Positions 8,520-17,386 are shown, counted from the first letter of the stretch. The stretch: 64,000 nt of DNA from an uncultured Ruminococcus sp. (GCA_946494335.1 CAMMBV010000008.1:28892-92891), one strand, 5' to 3'. Numbers and translations are program-made. Notes: generated from the sequence alone by a model not told the origin.

Positions 8520-9095
8520 TTAATCCGCCGGCGGATATTCCGTCAGCACATAAGCGCCGTAATCCAAATGGTATCGGAACACCTGATTCAAAGGATTCCC
8601 TTCCTCCCGGCATTTCATGGCTCTGATCACGCCTGCATGGGTGATGGCCAGCACCAGCGATTCCCGGCCAAAAGATTTCTCCCAGGATACCACCGCATTC
8701 ATAACCCTGTCCGCCAGTTTTTGAAAATTCTCCCCGCCCGGCGGACTAAATTTCTCCGGTTCTTTTCCCCTTCGTTCATATTCTTTTGGATATTTCTCCC
8801 GGATCTCCTCCATCGACGCCCCCTCCCATAAACCCATATGAATCTCCCGCAGCCCTGGGTCACGACAAAACCCCATTCCATATATCCGTGCGGCGATCTG
8901 AGCCGACTGAACACATCGAAGGAGATCGCTGCAGCAGATTTTAGAAACGTCGGGAAAGATTTGGTGAAGCTTCTTCAAAGATCTCTCCATTTTCTCTTTT
9001 CCCTTTTCCGTCATGGGATAATCACTCTGTCCAATATACCGCTTCACCGTATCGGGCAGGAGAATTTCCCCGTGACGCATCCATATCACTCTCAT
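8520..9095 (-). CDS. Histidine phosphatase superfamily protein (CobC/GpmB-like)
   Basis: A 191-residue protein starting MRVIWMRHGE. The RHG signature (Arg7, His8) supplies the phospho-histidine. The second catalytic histidine is in ITHAGVIRAM (about 152-161). Family members remove phosphates from small molecules such as alpha-ribazole phosphate or phosphoglycerate. A place between the AMP-ligase and MoeA-like genes suggests a substrate in the cofactor/maturation pathway of this cluster. The substrate cannot be read from the sequence. Confidence 0.82.
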   Translation of the reverse strand: MRVIWMRHGEILLPDTVKRYIGQSDYPMTEKGKEKMERSLKKLHQIFPDVSKICCSDLLRCVQSAQIAARIYGMGFCRDPGLREIHMGLWEGASMEEIREKYPKEYERRGKEPEKFSPPGGENFQKLADRVMNAVVSWEKSFGRESLVLAITHAGVIRAMKCREEGNPLNQVFRYHLDYGAYVLTEYPPAD

Positions 9096-9099
9096 TGCC

Positions 9100-10368
9100 T
9101 TACCTGCACCGGATATACCGCTTTCCTTTGTACTGAGGATTCCAGCTTTCTACTGTCTCCCAGGTTAACTCAAATTCCACTCCGTCCTTTTTCATAAACT
9201 GTTCCTCCAAAAGCTGCCGGGCCAGACGGATCTTTCCCCCGGTCTCCCCAAGAAAGACCAGATGAAACAGGAACCTTTGTTCTTTTCTCTTATATTCTAC
9301 ACCGTAGTCCAGCAGTCCGTCTATGGAAAACAGTACCTCATCCAATGCTGCCATATCCACACTTCTTTTTCCATCGCTCACTGCTCCCTGTATCCGGCCG
9401 CCCGTTTTTACAATTCTGGTCAGATAACTGCCGCAGCCGCAGCGACTGTGATCCAGAACCGCCCGGTCTCCCGTCCGGTACCGGATCAGCGGCATGCCCT
9501 TTCTCGTCAGCGTGGTCAGCACCAGTTCCCCTTCTTTGCCGTCTGGCACCGCCTTCCCGTCAGACGGATCAATCACTTCCATCAGAAGATCATTTTCCCG
9601 GATATGCATCCCCTTGCGGCAGCAGCATTCCAAAGCGCCGCCCAGTCCCGTTTCCGTCATGCCGAAATGATTAAACACACGGCATTCCAGTCCGTCCTCG
9701 ATTCTCTTTCTCACACTGTCCGCCAGATAATCCGTACTGACCAGAATATTCTTCAGATTCAAAGATACATGTTCCGCCTTCGCATGTTCCGCCAGCGCCA
9801 GCGCCTGCAGGGGTGTTCCTACAAAAGCATGGATATGCTCTCTTAACAGCAGCTGCAGACTGGCCTGGGGATCTTCCACCGGACCCGGACCATATCCGAT
9901 AACCTTTCGCCGTTTCAGTCCTTTCAGCAGCAGTTTCCCCACGGAATCTTCCGCGCTGCTGGGGAGAAATACGGCGGTCTTTTCACCAGGGGCGACAATC
10001 TGCCCCATACCGTGACAAAAAAAATCCACCGTCAGTTCCAGATCCTCCCCGGTAAAATAAAGCCTTTTGGGTCTGCCCGCAGTGCCGGAAGTCTGAAGCG
10101 TTACTACCCGCTCTATCTCTCCCTGGGAAACACAAAGCATTTTCAGTCCGTCTCTTCGCAAGTCCTCATCCGAAAGAAAAGGAAGCTTTGAAAATGATTC
10201 CAGATCCCGGGGACTTTCGCAGTCTTTAAACCTTTTCCGGTAAAATGGACTTTTTTCGCAGATATACGCAAACATAGCTTTTACCTTTTCTGTTTGCCAG
10301 CGAACTATCCCTTCCCGGTCAGAGATTCCATGCTTTTCTTTGATCCATTGATCCAGTACCGACTTCAT
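9100..10368 (-). CDS. AMP-dependent CoA ligase-like protein (DVU_1553-type)
   Basis: A 422-residue adenylate-forming protein with the phosphate-loop segment TLQTSGTAGRPKRLYF (about 102-117), HFGMTETGLGG and the MPLIRYRTGDRAVL block. The layout resembles phenylacetate-CoA ligase (PaaK) relatives. The enzyme class activates a carboxylate with ATP. It overlaps the radical SAM gene by 4 bp (ATGA). Families of this type occur beside Desulfovibrio aldehyde oxidoreductase genes, recalled from family knowledge. Whether it makes a CoA ester, an amide, or only an adenylate is open. Confidence 0.8.
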   Translation of the reverse strand: MKSVLDQWIKEKHGISDREGIVRWQTEKVKAMFAYICEKSPFYRKRFKDCESPRDLESFSKLPFLSDEDLRRDGLKMLCVSQGEIERVVTLQTSGTAGRPKRLYFTGEDLELTVDFFCHGMGQIVAPGEKTAVFLPSSAEDSVGKLLLKGLKRRKVIGYGPGPVEDPQASLQLLLREHIHAFVGTPLQALALAEHAKAEHVSLNLKNILVSTDYLADSVRKRIEDGLECRVFNHFGMTETGLGGALECCCRKGMHIRENDLLMEVIDPSDGKAVPDGKEGELVLTTLTRKGMPLIRYRTGDRAVLDHSRCGCGSYLTRIVKTGGRIQGAVSDGKRSVDMAALDEVLFSIDGLLDYGVEYKRKEQRFLFHLVFLGETGGKIRLARQLLEEQFMKKDGVEFELTWETVESWNPQYKGKRYIRCR

Positions 10369-11759
10369 TCTTCCGTCTTTCCCCTGTACAGACCCATTCC
10401 CTGCCGGGACGTCAGATTATAGGCACAGAACGGAATCAGTCTGGCTCCGTCCCCGGGATTCACCACATGTATGTAGCACTCTTTCAGCCGGTTCAGATCC
10501 AGATTCCAGGCATCCATAAAGGTCATACAGGAGACGGCCAGCGAATGGGTGTCCACCCGTTCCAGAAAATCATCCAGGGATCCGGTGCTGCAGCTGCAGC
10601 AGCAGCTGCTGTTGCCCGCCTGAACCTTTCTGACTTTTGGCCTGCCCGCCGACCAACGCCTGGCCACAAATTTCTGCGCTTTTCGGGACGCTTCCGGTTC
10701 CGCTGTTTTTTCACTGCCGCAGCCGCAGGAATTATCCTTCTGCCAGGATCGTAAGGTCCCGTCTTCCATCAAAATAAAATTACCGCTGAAGGAACAGTAG
10801 GGATTTTCTGCATTCCCCGCCCGGAAATCCCCGACCTTCATCCTGCCGCCGGTCTGCCTTTCGATGTCAGAAAGCAGCTGGGGAAGCGTATACCGCCTGC
10901 CTGGATCCATCTGGTCGTACCGTCCAAAATAACTTAAGGGCTGAAAATGCACACCCCGGATGGCCGGCATGCCCTCAAGGGCAAAATCCAGGATATCTCC
11001 CACTTCTTCTGTGTTTATCCCTTCTGCCAGAACAGGAACCAGGACCACTCCGATCCCTGCTTTGCTGCAGTTTTCAATGGCAGCTTTTTTCTCATCCAGC
11101 AGCATCTTTCCGCGCAGCGCCAGATAAGTGCGTTCCGAAAAGCCGTCAAACTGCAGGAAAACACAGTTTAGTCCCGCTTCGGCCAGTCTCTTTACGTAAT
11201 CCATATCATGTGCAAGACGGATGCCATTGGTATTGAGCTGGAAAAAAGTAAATCCCTTCTCCCTGCCCAGACGAATGATTTCGGGAATATCGTCCCGCAG
11301 CGACGGCTCCCCTCCCGAAAGCTGAATATTAAAGGGCCCTCCCTTTTCCATCAGCATATCATACCATCTGCCTATGGTTTCAAGATCCGGCTCTGCTTCT
11401 GTTTCTTTTCCCGATGAGGCGAAACAGATGGGGCACCCCAGATTGCAGCGGCTGGTCACCTCCAGAAGCACACAGCATGTTTTCTGACGGTGATCCGGAC
11501 AAAGGCCGCAGTCATAGGGACATCCTTTTTCTCTTTCTTTCGCTGGATTCACAGGCGTCTGCGCTCTGTCCTCCTGACGCCATTTTTCATAATCCGGCCC
11601 GCCGCTCCAGATCAGCGTTTTAAAAAAACCGTGCCTGGGACATTCTTTTTCCATATAAACTTTATCATCGTAACGTACATTTTTTGCCGGTATTTTTTTC
11701 AGGCAAACCGGGCATACACTTTCTGTCTCCCGACAGACTACACCTTTTCCTTCCATCAT
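10365..11759 (-). CDS. Cysteine-rich radical SAM enzyme (TrsS-like)
   Basis: A 464-residue radical SAM protein. Cysteines of the CNLGCPIC motif (about 107-114) bind the SAM cluster. Ahead of it lie a zinc-ribbon-like pair (CPVC at about 17, ECPRHGFF at about 39) and CPYDCGLCPDH (about 81). The C-terminal third has CGCG, then CCCSC, and three further single cysteines, so at least one extra Fe-S cluster is likely. The N-terminal pattern recalls the MJ0619/Tes branch. In related genomes this family, which I recall as TrsS, includes selenoproteins; I see only cysteines and no internal stop here. ATGA overlaps on both sides. Substrate unknown. Confidence 0.8.
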   Translation of the reverse strand: MMEGKGVVCRETESVCPVCLKKIPAKNVRYDDKVYMEKECPRHGFFKTLIWSGGPDYEKWRQEDRAQTPVNPAKEREKGCPYDCGLCPDHRQKTCCVLLEVTSRCNLGCPICFASSGKETEAEPDLETIGRWYDMLMEKGGPFNIQLSGGEPSLRDDIPEIIRLGREKGFTFFQLNTNGIRLAHDMDYVKRLAEAGLNCVFLQFDGFSERTYLALRGKMLLDEKKAAIENCSKAGIGVVLVPVLAEGINTEEVGDILDFALEGMPAIRGVHFQPLSYFGRYDQMDPGRRYTLPQLLSDIERQTGGRMKVGDFRAGNAENPYCSFSGNFILMEDGTLRSWQKDNSCGCGSEKTAEPEASRKAQKFVARRWSAGRPKVRKVQAGNSSCCCSCSTGSLDDFLERVDTHSLAVSCMTFMDAWNLDLNRLKECYIHVVNPGDGARLIPFCAYNLTSRQGMGLYRGKTEE

Positions 11760-12064
11760 TTATCTCTCCTTTTCTCCAAGATTTTCTTCAGTTCCTTTTC
11801 GGTCCACGCTTTCTGCTCTTCCCACTCTTCCGGCAGAAATCCTGCTTTTATTATATTATCCTTTAACATGCCTTTCAGCCGGATCCCGGAAGCTGTCTCC
11901 AGCAGAAAAAACGGCCGTCTGAAATTTCTTTTTACCTCCAGCCGTCCCAGCTGTGCCAGCTGCTCCAGAAAGTCGTCGTCAATCTTTTCCGGCATTGTAT
12001 AGATATAAGATTTTGCGTTGGCAAAGCAGTTTTCCGCTTTTTTACAGATAAACTCTTCTCTCAT
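11756..12064 (-). CDS. Unrecognised 102-residue protein of the aldehyde oxidoreductase cluster
   Basis: I do not recognise this family. It starts MREEFICKKAENCF and has two N-terminal cysteines, a mixed helix/strand pattern, the segment FFLLETASGIRLKGM near the middle, and a lysine-rich helical end (EKELKKILEKRRDK). No signal peptide or membrane segment is seen. It overlaps both neighbours by 4 bp (ATGA), so it is almost certainly translated. Its position between the cysteine desulfurase and the radical SAM enzyme suggests an accessory role in the same pathway. Confidence 0.75.
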   Translation of the reverse strand: MREEFICKKAENCFANAKSYIYTMPEKIDDDFLEQLAQLGRLEVKRNFRRPFFLLETASGIRLKGMLKDNIIKAGFLPEEWEEQKAWTEKELKKILEKRRDK

Positions 12065-13179
12065 GCCAGTATCGCCTCCAGTGCTTCCTTTACTTCCTCT
12101 GTCTCCTCTTTCGTAGTAAAACGGGAAAGACTGAAACGTACAGTACCTGTGGCCGGCATGGAAAGATACGGAAAGATCAAAGGAGCGCAGTGGAGGCCTG
12201 TCCTGCAGATGATATCAAAGCTGCCGTACAGCATATCGCCTATATCTTCCGGCGAATATTTTTCTGATACAAAGGTCAGCACCGGTGTTCTCATCCCTTC
12301 TGTGGATACAACCCGGCATCCCAGCCTTCTTAAAGTGTCCTCCAGATCCCGCACCAGATCCAGTACTTTTTCCGTATCCGCCGGATGATTCCGGTTCCAG
12401 TCCAGCGCATAATGAAGCCCCGCCAGGGAAGTATCATTCTGGGTTCCCGGCTCCAACCGAAGGGGCATCTCGCGGGGCATCTCCTTCTCATCCGAACGGA
12501 TTCCGGTTCCCCCGGTGAACACCGGAGCAATGGAAATTTTTGGCGATACATAAAGGGCTCCGGTTCCCTGAGGACCCAGAAGATATTTATGTCCGGTGAT
12601 TACCGCCATATCAAGCTCCCACTTACCGGCCTGAATAGGATACAGCCCCGCCGTCTGGGAGGCATCCAGAAATACATGGCACCCCCGCTCCTTCGCCATG
12701 GCGGACAACACTTCCACATCATTGACCGCCCCGGTTACATTGGACGCATGGGTCAGCACCAGCATCCTGGGATGATACTCCTTCAAATACCGGTCCAGTG
12801 TTTCCGCCTGCAGCCGTCCATCCTCTGAAACGGGCATTACGAAACAGTGAAGTTTCCCCGCTTTCTCAAGAAGATACAAAGGACGCAGCACCGCATTGTG
12901 TTCCGCCGCTGTTGTCAGCACCACATCCCCCTGCTCCCATGGAAATCCCAGCAGCCCCATATTCAGTCCGCTGGTAGCACAGGAGGCGTATACAATGTTT
13001 TCCGCTTCCCCAATACCCATTACCTCTGCAATGGCTTCCCGGCAGGTTTCCTCTTTGCCGGCCGCCGAGAAGGTAGCCCGGTTCCCGGGAGACGGGATTT
13101 CATCCAGCGTTTTCTTTACCACATCTGACATCCCCGGCGCTTTGGGCCAGGACGTGGCGGAATTGTTGAAATAGATCAA
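12061..13179 (-). CDS. Class V aminotransferase / cysteine desulfurase-like enzyme
   Basis: A PLP enzyme of 372 residues, likely giving sulfur from cysteine to a partner. It begins with IYFNNSATSWPKAP. The PLP lysine is in TGHKYLLGPQGTG (about 195-207). The CRTGLHCAPL segment near residue 330 holds the cysteine expected for persulfide formation, and TVRFSLSRF follows, as in SufS/CsdA relatives. In a molybdenum-hydroxylase cluster the natural task is to supply the terminal sulfido ligand, perhaps through XdhC or the MOSC protein. Selenocysteine lyase activity is the main alternative. Confidence 0.85.
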   Translation of the reverse strand: MIYFNNSATSWPKAPGMSDVVKKTLDEIPSPGNRATFSAAGKEETCREAIAEVMGIGEAENIVYASCATSGLNMGLLGFPWEQGDVVLTTAAEHNAVLRPLYLLEKAGKLHCFVMPVSEDGRLQAETLDRYLKEYHPRMLVLTHASNVTGAVNDVEVLSAMAKERGCHVFLDASQTAGLYPIQAGKWELDMAVITGHKYLLGPQGTGALYVSPKISIAPVFTGGTGIRSDEKEMPREMPLRLEPGTQNDTSLAGLHYALDWNRNHPADTEKVLDLVRDLEDTLRRLGCRVVSTEGMRTPVLTFVSEKYSPEDIGDMLYGSFDIICRTGLHCAPLIFPYLSMPATGTVRFSLSRFTTKEETEEVKEALEAILA

Positions 13180-13814
13180 AGAATCTCCCCTTTCCTGCGC
13201 TGCTCGTACGCACGAAGCAGCCGTTCATAATCCTCTGGCAGGTCTGTGTCCTGGAGGACTTCCTCATCCTCCACCTCCAGACAGCTCACCTCATGTCTTT
13301 TCTCATATTCCCCGATCACTCCTCTGAGTCCCTCATCCCCTTTATAACTGAGAATTTCTCCGATCACTTCGGGGGAAAAAACCGGCGGATGCCCCTGCTT
13401 CCCGCAGCAGACGGGGATCAGGATCTTCGCTTCTTGCTTTTCATAGGCTTCTATCACACTCTTTATGGTTTCCGGCAGAATAAGAGGAACATCACCTGGA
13501 CAGAACAGTATGCCGGAAGTGCCTGCCTTTACCTCCTTCAAACCCAGCCTTATGGACTCCAGCATATCGGTCTCGTCATAATCCCTGTTGATGGCATACC
13601 GAACACCCAAAGTTTTCAGAAGCGGAATCACCTCATGTCTTTTATATCCCACCACTACAATAATATTTTTCAAGCCCGCCCTCTGAAAGCTTTCGATGGT
13701 TGACTGCAGGATGCAGCCCTCTCCCAGCGGAAGCAGCGGCTTAAACTTTTTCATACGTCTGGAACAGCCCGCCGCCACAATTAATACCGTGTAATCCTGA
13801 TATTTTGTCCTCAT
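13176..13814 (-). CDS. MobA/MocA-like nucleotidyltransferase (DVU_1551-type)
   Basis: A 212-residue NTP transferase. The nucleotide-binding start VAAGCSRRMKKFKPLLPLG spans about 13-31, and FCPGDVPLI (about 104) gives the metal-binding aspartate. It resembles MocA, which adds CMP to molybdopterin to form the cytosine dinucleotide used by aldehyde and xanthine oxidases, more than GTP-using MobA. This fits the single molybdenum hydroxylase here. The usual AAGxSxRMG signature is altered to AAGCSRRMK. It overlaps the cysteine desulfurase gene by 4 bp. Confidence 0.85.
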   Translation of the reverse strand: MRTKYQDYTVLIVAAGCSRRMKKFKPLLPLGEGCILQSTIESFQRAGLKNIIVVVGYKRHEVIPLLKTLGVRYAINRDYDETDMLESIRLGLKEVKAGTSGILFCPGDVPLILPETIKSVIEAYEKQEAKILIPVCCGKQGHPPVFSPEVIGEILSYKGDEGLRGVIGEYEKRHEVSCLEVEDEEVLQDTDLPEDYERLLRAYEQRRKGEIL

Positions 13815-13835
13815 ATTCTCCTCACCTTACTGCTT

Positions 13836-14261
13836 TTATGTCAGCTCATATTCCGTCAGCATATCCATGATTTTTTCACAGCAGGATTCAATCATAGGAA
13901 AGCAGACCGTCATACATTTGGAAAAGTCTCCCTGCACAATATCCTGACACCTGGAAGAACCGTAATGGCTTTCCCAGTTATCCCCAAACCATTCCACATA
14001 CTCCTGTATGATTTCCCGGCTTCGGCTGTGCTCCAGCTCCTCCGATTCACCCTTGCCGGTAAAAAGTCCCAGAATGCAGCAACCTCCCGTTAAAGCTCCG
14101 CAGACTCCGCCGCCATGTCCCATTCCTCCTGTAAGGCCGCTCATGGCCCGTAAAAGATCGGGATTTTCCATGCCCGCAGCCTCAAGAATCACAGCCATCA
14201 TCATCTGGCTGCATTCAAACCCTTCCAAACCCAGTTCCATCAGCCGTTCCTTTAATTCCAT
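13836..14261 (-). CDS. C_GCAxxG_C_C family redox-active protein (DVU_1555-type)
   Basis: A 141-residue protein of the C_GCAxxG_C_C group. Visible are FECSQMMM (about 20-27), the glycine/cysteine core GGGVCGALTGGCCILG (about 60-75), SSRCQDIV and two late cysteine sites (KCMTVC, ESCCEK). Such proteins are thought to bind a metal or cluster through the spaced cysteines. I start it at the ATG at 14261, which has AAAGGAGG upstream. The longer open frame overlaps the methyltransferase and has no ribosome site. It overlaps that gene by 10 bp. Confidence 0.82.
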   Translation of the reverse strand: MELKERLMELGLEGFECSQMMMAVILEAAGMENPDLLRAMSGLTGGMGHGGGVCGALTGGCCILGLFTGKGESEELEHSRSREIIQEYVEWFGDNWESHYGSSRCQDIVQGDFSKCMTVCFPMIESCCEKIMDMLTEYELT

Positions 14262-14839
14262 CTGATTTTCGCCTCCTTTGACAGTATCGCCGCAAAGTAA
14301 CTCATTTTTCTTCCTTTCCACGGAAAAGAGCCGTGTTCCCAAACCCATCTGGCCATGTATTCCCGAAAAAAAGAGGTTTCCTCCTCCCAGTCAAGCAGAC
14401 AAAACCCCGTCTGCTTAAAGTATCTTTCCCAGCTGCCCTTTGATAAGGTCTCAGATTTTATATCAAAAAGATCAGAGATCAGAAGAACACCGTCCTCCTC
14501 CAAAAGTGCATATATCCGCTCTAGCGCTTTTTGCACGTCCAGCAGGGAGAGAACACATTCCGCCATAATCATCCGGTATTTTTTTTCCGGATGGTAGGAA
14601 AATAAACTGGTCTGGCAGAAAACAGGATTATCCTGCAAGATACCGTCCTCCCATGATTTTTCAATATCGATGCCGGTACAGACAACACCCTGTCCGGCCA
14701 GAAAACGTACGGTCTGTCCGCTGCCGCAGCCAACATCCAGCACAGAACCTTCTTTGGTCCACAGTCCCATCCGCCGGACTTTTTCCAGCTGCCTGCGCGT
14801 CAGCGCCAGTCCCCCCGGATGTGTCTTCTCACAGCCCAT
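14252..14839 (-). CDS. SAM-dependent methyltransferase (TrsM / DVU_1556-type)
   Basis: A 195-residue class I methyltransferase. The SAM loop VLDVGCGSGQTVRFLAGQGV starts at about residue 34, with the acidic CTGIDIEKS motif II after it and MIMAECVLSLL as the motif IV region. The first residues GCEKTHPGG are typical of the DVU_1556 group as I recall it. The target is unknown: a small molecule, a pterin, or the radical SAM product are all possible. It starts 1 bp past the end of the two-CxxC mini-protein gene. Confidence 0.8.
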   Translation of the reverse strand: MGCEKTHPGGLALTRRQLEKVRRMGLWTKEGSVLDVGCGSGQTVRFLAGQGVVCTGIDIEKSWEDGILQDNPVFCQTSLFSYHPEKKYRMIMAECVLSLLDVQKALERIYALLEEDGVLLISDLFDIKSETLSKGSWERYFKQTGFCLLDWEEETSFFREYMARWVWEHGSFPWKGRKMSYFAAILSKEAKIRWN

Positions 14840-14840
14840 C

Positions 14841-15062
14841 CTATTTATCCTCCAAAGCCTGTTCCACCTGGAATATTTTTCCGTATGCCAGTTCTTCCGG
14901 AATAAATCCCTGACCGCAAACGGGGCATTTTGGCATCAGTATGGGAAAATCATTTCCCATATAATGCAGTACAATCTCACCCGGCTCAAGGGGCACGCCG
15001 CACCGGTCACAGATCAGGCTGCCCGCTTCAAACTCCCATGTTTCATAATATTTTTCCGACAT
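14841..15062 (-). CDS. Two-CxxC mini redox/zinc protein (TrsR / DVU_1557-type)
   Basis: A 73-residue protein with CDRC (about 18-21) and CPVC (about 46-49), the geometry of a rubredoxin-like or zinc-ribbon site. I start it at the ATG at 15062 (MSEKYYETWEF), which overlaps the upstream gene by 20 bp. The longer frame translates the 3' end of that gene. A small iron or zinc protein placed between an electron-transfer flavoprotein and a methyltransferase suggests an electron carrier or a scaffold. Confidence 0.75.
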   Translation of the reverse strand: MSEKYYETWEFEAGSLICDRCGVPLEPGEIVLHYMGNDFPILMPKCPVCGQGFIPEELAYGKIFQVEQALEDK

Positions 15063-17325
15063 CCTGTTTCCCGTCTCCTTCCCCGGAAATTGCCATCCGG
15101 TGCGAATAGGCTCTTTCCACCTCATACACACCGTCTTCTCTGACACGGTAATAAACCCAGAAAGTCACATTTCCCACCTGCCGGTGGCCGATCATACATC
15201 CGCTTTTGCCGTCCCGGATCCTGTGTCCATTTTCGGACCATTCCAGAACCTGGCGGATATCGCTTTCCAGTATTTTCCGCTCCTCCAGCTCATTTTCCGT
15301 CTCCTGTGAATACACAAGCTTCATTTTGTCCTCCTTTGGCGCTTTTTCGTTCCACAGCTCTTCCAAAAGCTGCCGCTTCAGTTCAAATCGGTTGTCCCGT
15401 CGAAGAGAATAACCCGGCGCCTTTCTTTCCAATGCTTCCTGCGGATCATACAGCAGTTCCAGAATATGCACCGCCGTCCCTTTTCTTTTTACCAGCCGGT
15501 CCCGGCAGTTTACACAGTAAGTAAGACGCAGACCCTCATCTTCCCTCATCCACTGATCTGTCATCTCATCCGCCACCTGGGGATTGGATACCGGCGCCAG
15601 ACCTCCAAAGCCGCAGCAAAGGGACTGTTCCTGTTTATATTTTTCTTCTTCCAGCTGATAGCCCATGTTTTTCGCCAGTGTCCGGACAGCCTTTCGCACT
15701 TTCGGATGACTTCTGGCGCCGCAGCTGTCATGAATCACTGCCTGCTCCATCGTTTTGTGATACTCCTGCGGGAGTCCTTTTTCCAGCAGCACATCCCAGA
15801 TACCGATGCAGGAAATATCCGGCATTTCCCGACAAAATACGTCGTAGCAGGTAGGGCATGCCATGATCAACACAGGACATCCCTGATCTTTCCAGGATTC
15901 TTCCAGCTGCTTTTTCGTCTTTTCAAACAATTCCTGTTCTCCGGCCCAGTCCGCTGTGACGCCGCAGCAGCCAAGGATCAGACCCACACTTTTTCCCATG
16001 CGCTTCATCAGATCCAGATACGCCAGTCTTACCGTCCAGGGCGATGAAGCAGCCAGCTGACAGCCCGGGAAGAATGCGAAATCGCTTTTTCCTTTTCCCG
16101 GCTGACACCGGGACAGAAACGCCGTCTCTGAATTACTGTAATTCATATCGTTTATGGCAAACTCAAAGGCGGACTGGGGCATTTTTTTCTTTTCCACCAT
16201 GATCCGGCGTGCCTCCTGGATGGTCTCCCCAAGATTAAGACCATGGGGACACACGGCGGCACATTGCCCGCACAATGCACAGGAATTGATCATTTTGTTG
16301 GCGTGGCGCGTACCCATAGCGATGGAAAGATTATTGTAGATCTCCCGCAGATATTTTTTCGGATAAGATTTATAATGCCGCATGAAAGCACAGGCATCGG
16401 TACACTCCGTACATTTGCAGTCCAGACATCTTTGGGCCTCCAGGACAGCCTCTTCCTGCGACAGTACCCCGAATTCCGGTACAGAAGATTCTTTTCTTTC
16501 TTCTTTATCCCAGCGTACATGGAGAGTAGTCTCAAATACGCCCTCTCTCTCCCTGCCCGCATCCATGGAAACCTTTTTCAAAAAGCGATCCACAGATATG
16601 GCCAGACTCTTCCCATGTGCCATGGCGGATGCGTACGTTCCAAAGTTCTCCCTTATGGCATCGCCTCCGGCAAACATTGTGCTTCCTTCCACCTGAAAAA
16701 TCGTCTCCTTCACCGCCAAAGGATCCTTCTTAAGCCCCCAGGCAATCACCACAGCGTCAAACTGCTCCAGAAGCGGGCCGGGATCGGCAATCTCATGTTC
16801 CAGTTCGATGCTGACGCCATACTGCACCAGCTTCTTTCCCTCGTTTTCAAGAATGGCTTCATCTGCACGCCCATCCTTCCTCAGACTTCCCCAAAGCCAG
16901 GCTTCTTTTTCAAAAACCGTCACCGGATATCCTTTTTTTCCCAGCTCAACTGCCGCCGTAAGGCCGGTGATCCCTCCTCCTATCACTGCTGTCCGTTCCT
17001 TCTTTTTCGACAAAAACAGACGTCTTTGTTTCACACTTCCCCATTCCACAGCTGAGCGCTCCAGTCTTTGCATAAGGAGCGCATCTCCGCAGTTTTTCCG
17101 AATACAGGCGTCCCGGCAGGGCTGCTCGCAGACACGGCTTAAAATTTCAGGAAAGGGCACGCTTTTTTCATAAACCGCTCTCGCCTGATTAAAATCCCCC
17201 TCCGAAATATGGCCGCAGATATCCCGGCAGTTTACGTGAAGAGGGCAGACGGCCATGGCCGCCGGAGGCTGTTCCTGCACGCAAAGCTGTTCCAGTTCAT
17301 GAAGTTTCTGCTGATTGACTTCCAT
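15043..17325 (-). CDS. Fused FAD/pyridine-nucleotide oxidoreductase with Fe-S and CCG domains
   Basis: A 760-residue electron-transfer protein. Order of parts: an N-terminal GltD-like [4Fe-4S] region (CPLHVNCRDICGH; CEQPCRDACIRKNC, to about residue 80); FAD-binding VIGGGITGLTAAVELGKKGY (about 112-131); paired ferredoxin clusters (CLDCKCTECTDAC; CALCGQCAAVCPHG, about 300-365); two heterodisulfide-reductase-like CCG modules (FFPGCQLA to LGCCGVTADW; IHDSCGARSH to LCCGFGG); and a C-terminal domain of about 100 residues I do not recognise. It probably links the aldehyde oxidoreductase, which has no flavin, to NAD(P)H or a thiol/quinone pool. The start at 17325 follows AAGGTGGG. Confidence 0.82.
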   Translation of the reverse strand: MEVNQQKLHELEQLCVQEQPPAAMAVCPLHVNCRDICGHISEGDFNQARAVYEKSVPFPEILSRVCEQPCRDACIRKNCGDALLMQRLERSAVEWGSVKQRRLFLSKKKERTAVIGGGITGLTAAVELGKKGYPVTVFEKEAWLWGSLRKDGRADEAILENEGKKLVQYGVSIELEHEIADPGPLLEQFDAVVIAWGLKKDPLAVKETIFQVEGSTMFAGGDAIRENFGTYASAMAHGKSLAISVDRFLKKVSMDAGREREGVFETTLHVRWDKEERKESSVPEFGVLSQEEAVLEAQRCLDCKCTECTDACAFMRHYKSYPKKYLREIYNNLSIAMGTRHANKMINSCALCGQCAAVCPHGLNLGETIQEARRIMVEKKKMPQSAFEFAINDMNYSNSETAFLSRCQPGKGKSDFAFFPGCQLAASSPWTVRLAYLDLMKRMGKSVGLILGCCGVTADWAGEQELFEKTKKQLEESWKDQGCPVLIMACPTCYDVFCREMPDISCIGIWDVLLEKGLPQEYHKTMEQAVIHDSCGARSHPKVRKAVRTLAKNMGYQLEEEKYKQEQSLCCGFGGLAPVSNPQVADEMTDQWMREDEGLRLTYCVNCRDRLVKRKGTAVHILELLYDPQEALERKAPGYSLRRDNRFELKRQLLEELWNEKAPKEDKMKLVYSQETENELEERKILESDIRQVLEWSENGHRIRDGKSGCMIGHRQVGNVTFWVYYRVREDGVYEVERAYSHRMAISGEGDGKQDVGKIL

Positions 17326-17352
17326 ATAATTCCCACCTTCATGTAAGAAAAT

Positions 17353-17386
17353 GGCAGGAATAATCAAATGGCTGATTATCCCTGCC
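17353..17386 (-). promoter_or_regulatory. Intercistronic hairpin between aldehyde oxidoreductase and downstream genes
   Basis: GGCAGGAATAATCA pairs with TGATTATCCCTGCC across a 6-nt loop (one mismatch). On the minus strand it is followed by ATTTTCTTAC, so termination would be partial at best. Its place right after the structural gene suggests reduced read-through or mRNA end protection, so that the enzyme is made in larger amounts than its maturation factors. Confidence 0.55.

Noticed and set aside
10365..11759. Possible selenocysteine codon in the radical SAM gene
   Set aside because: The reading frame is complete with cysteines throughout; no internal TGA was needed to join motifs.
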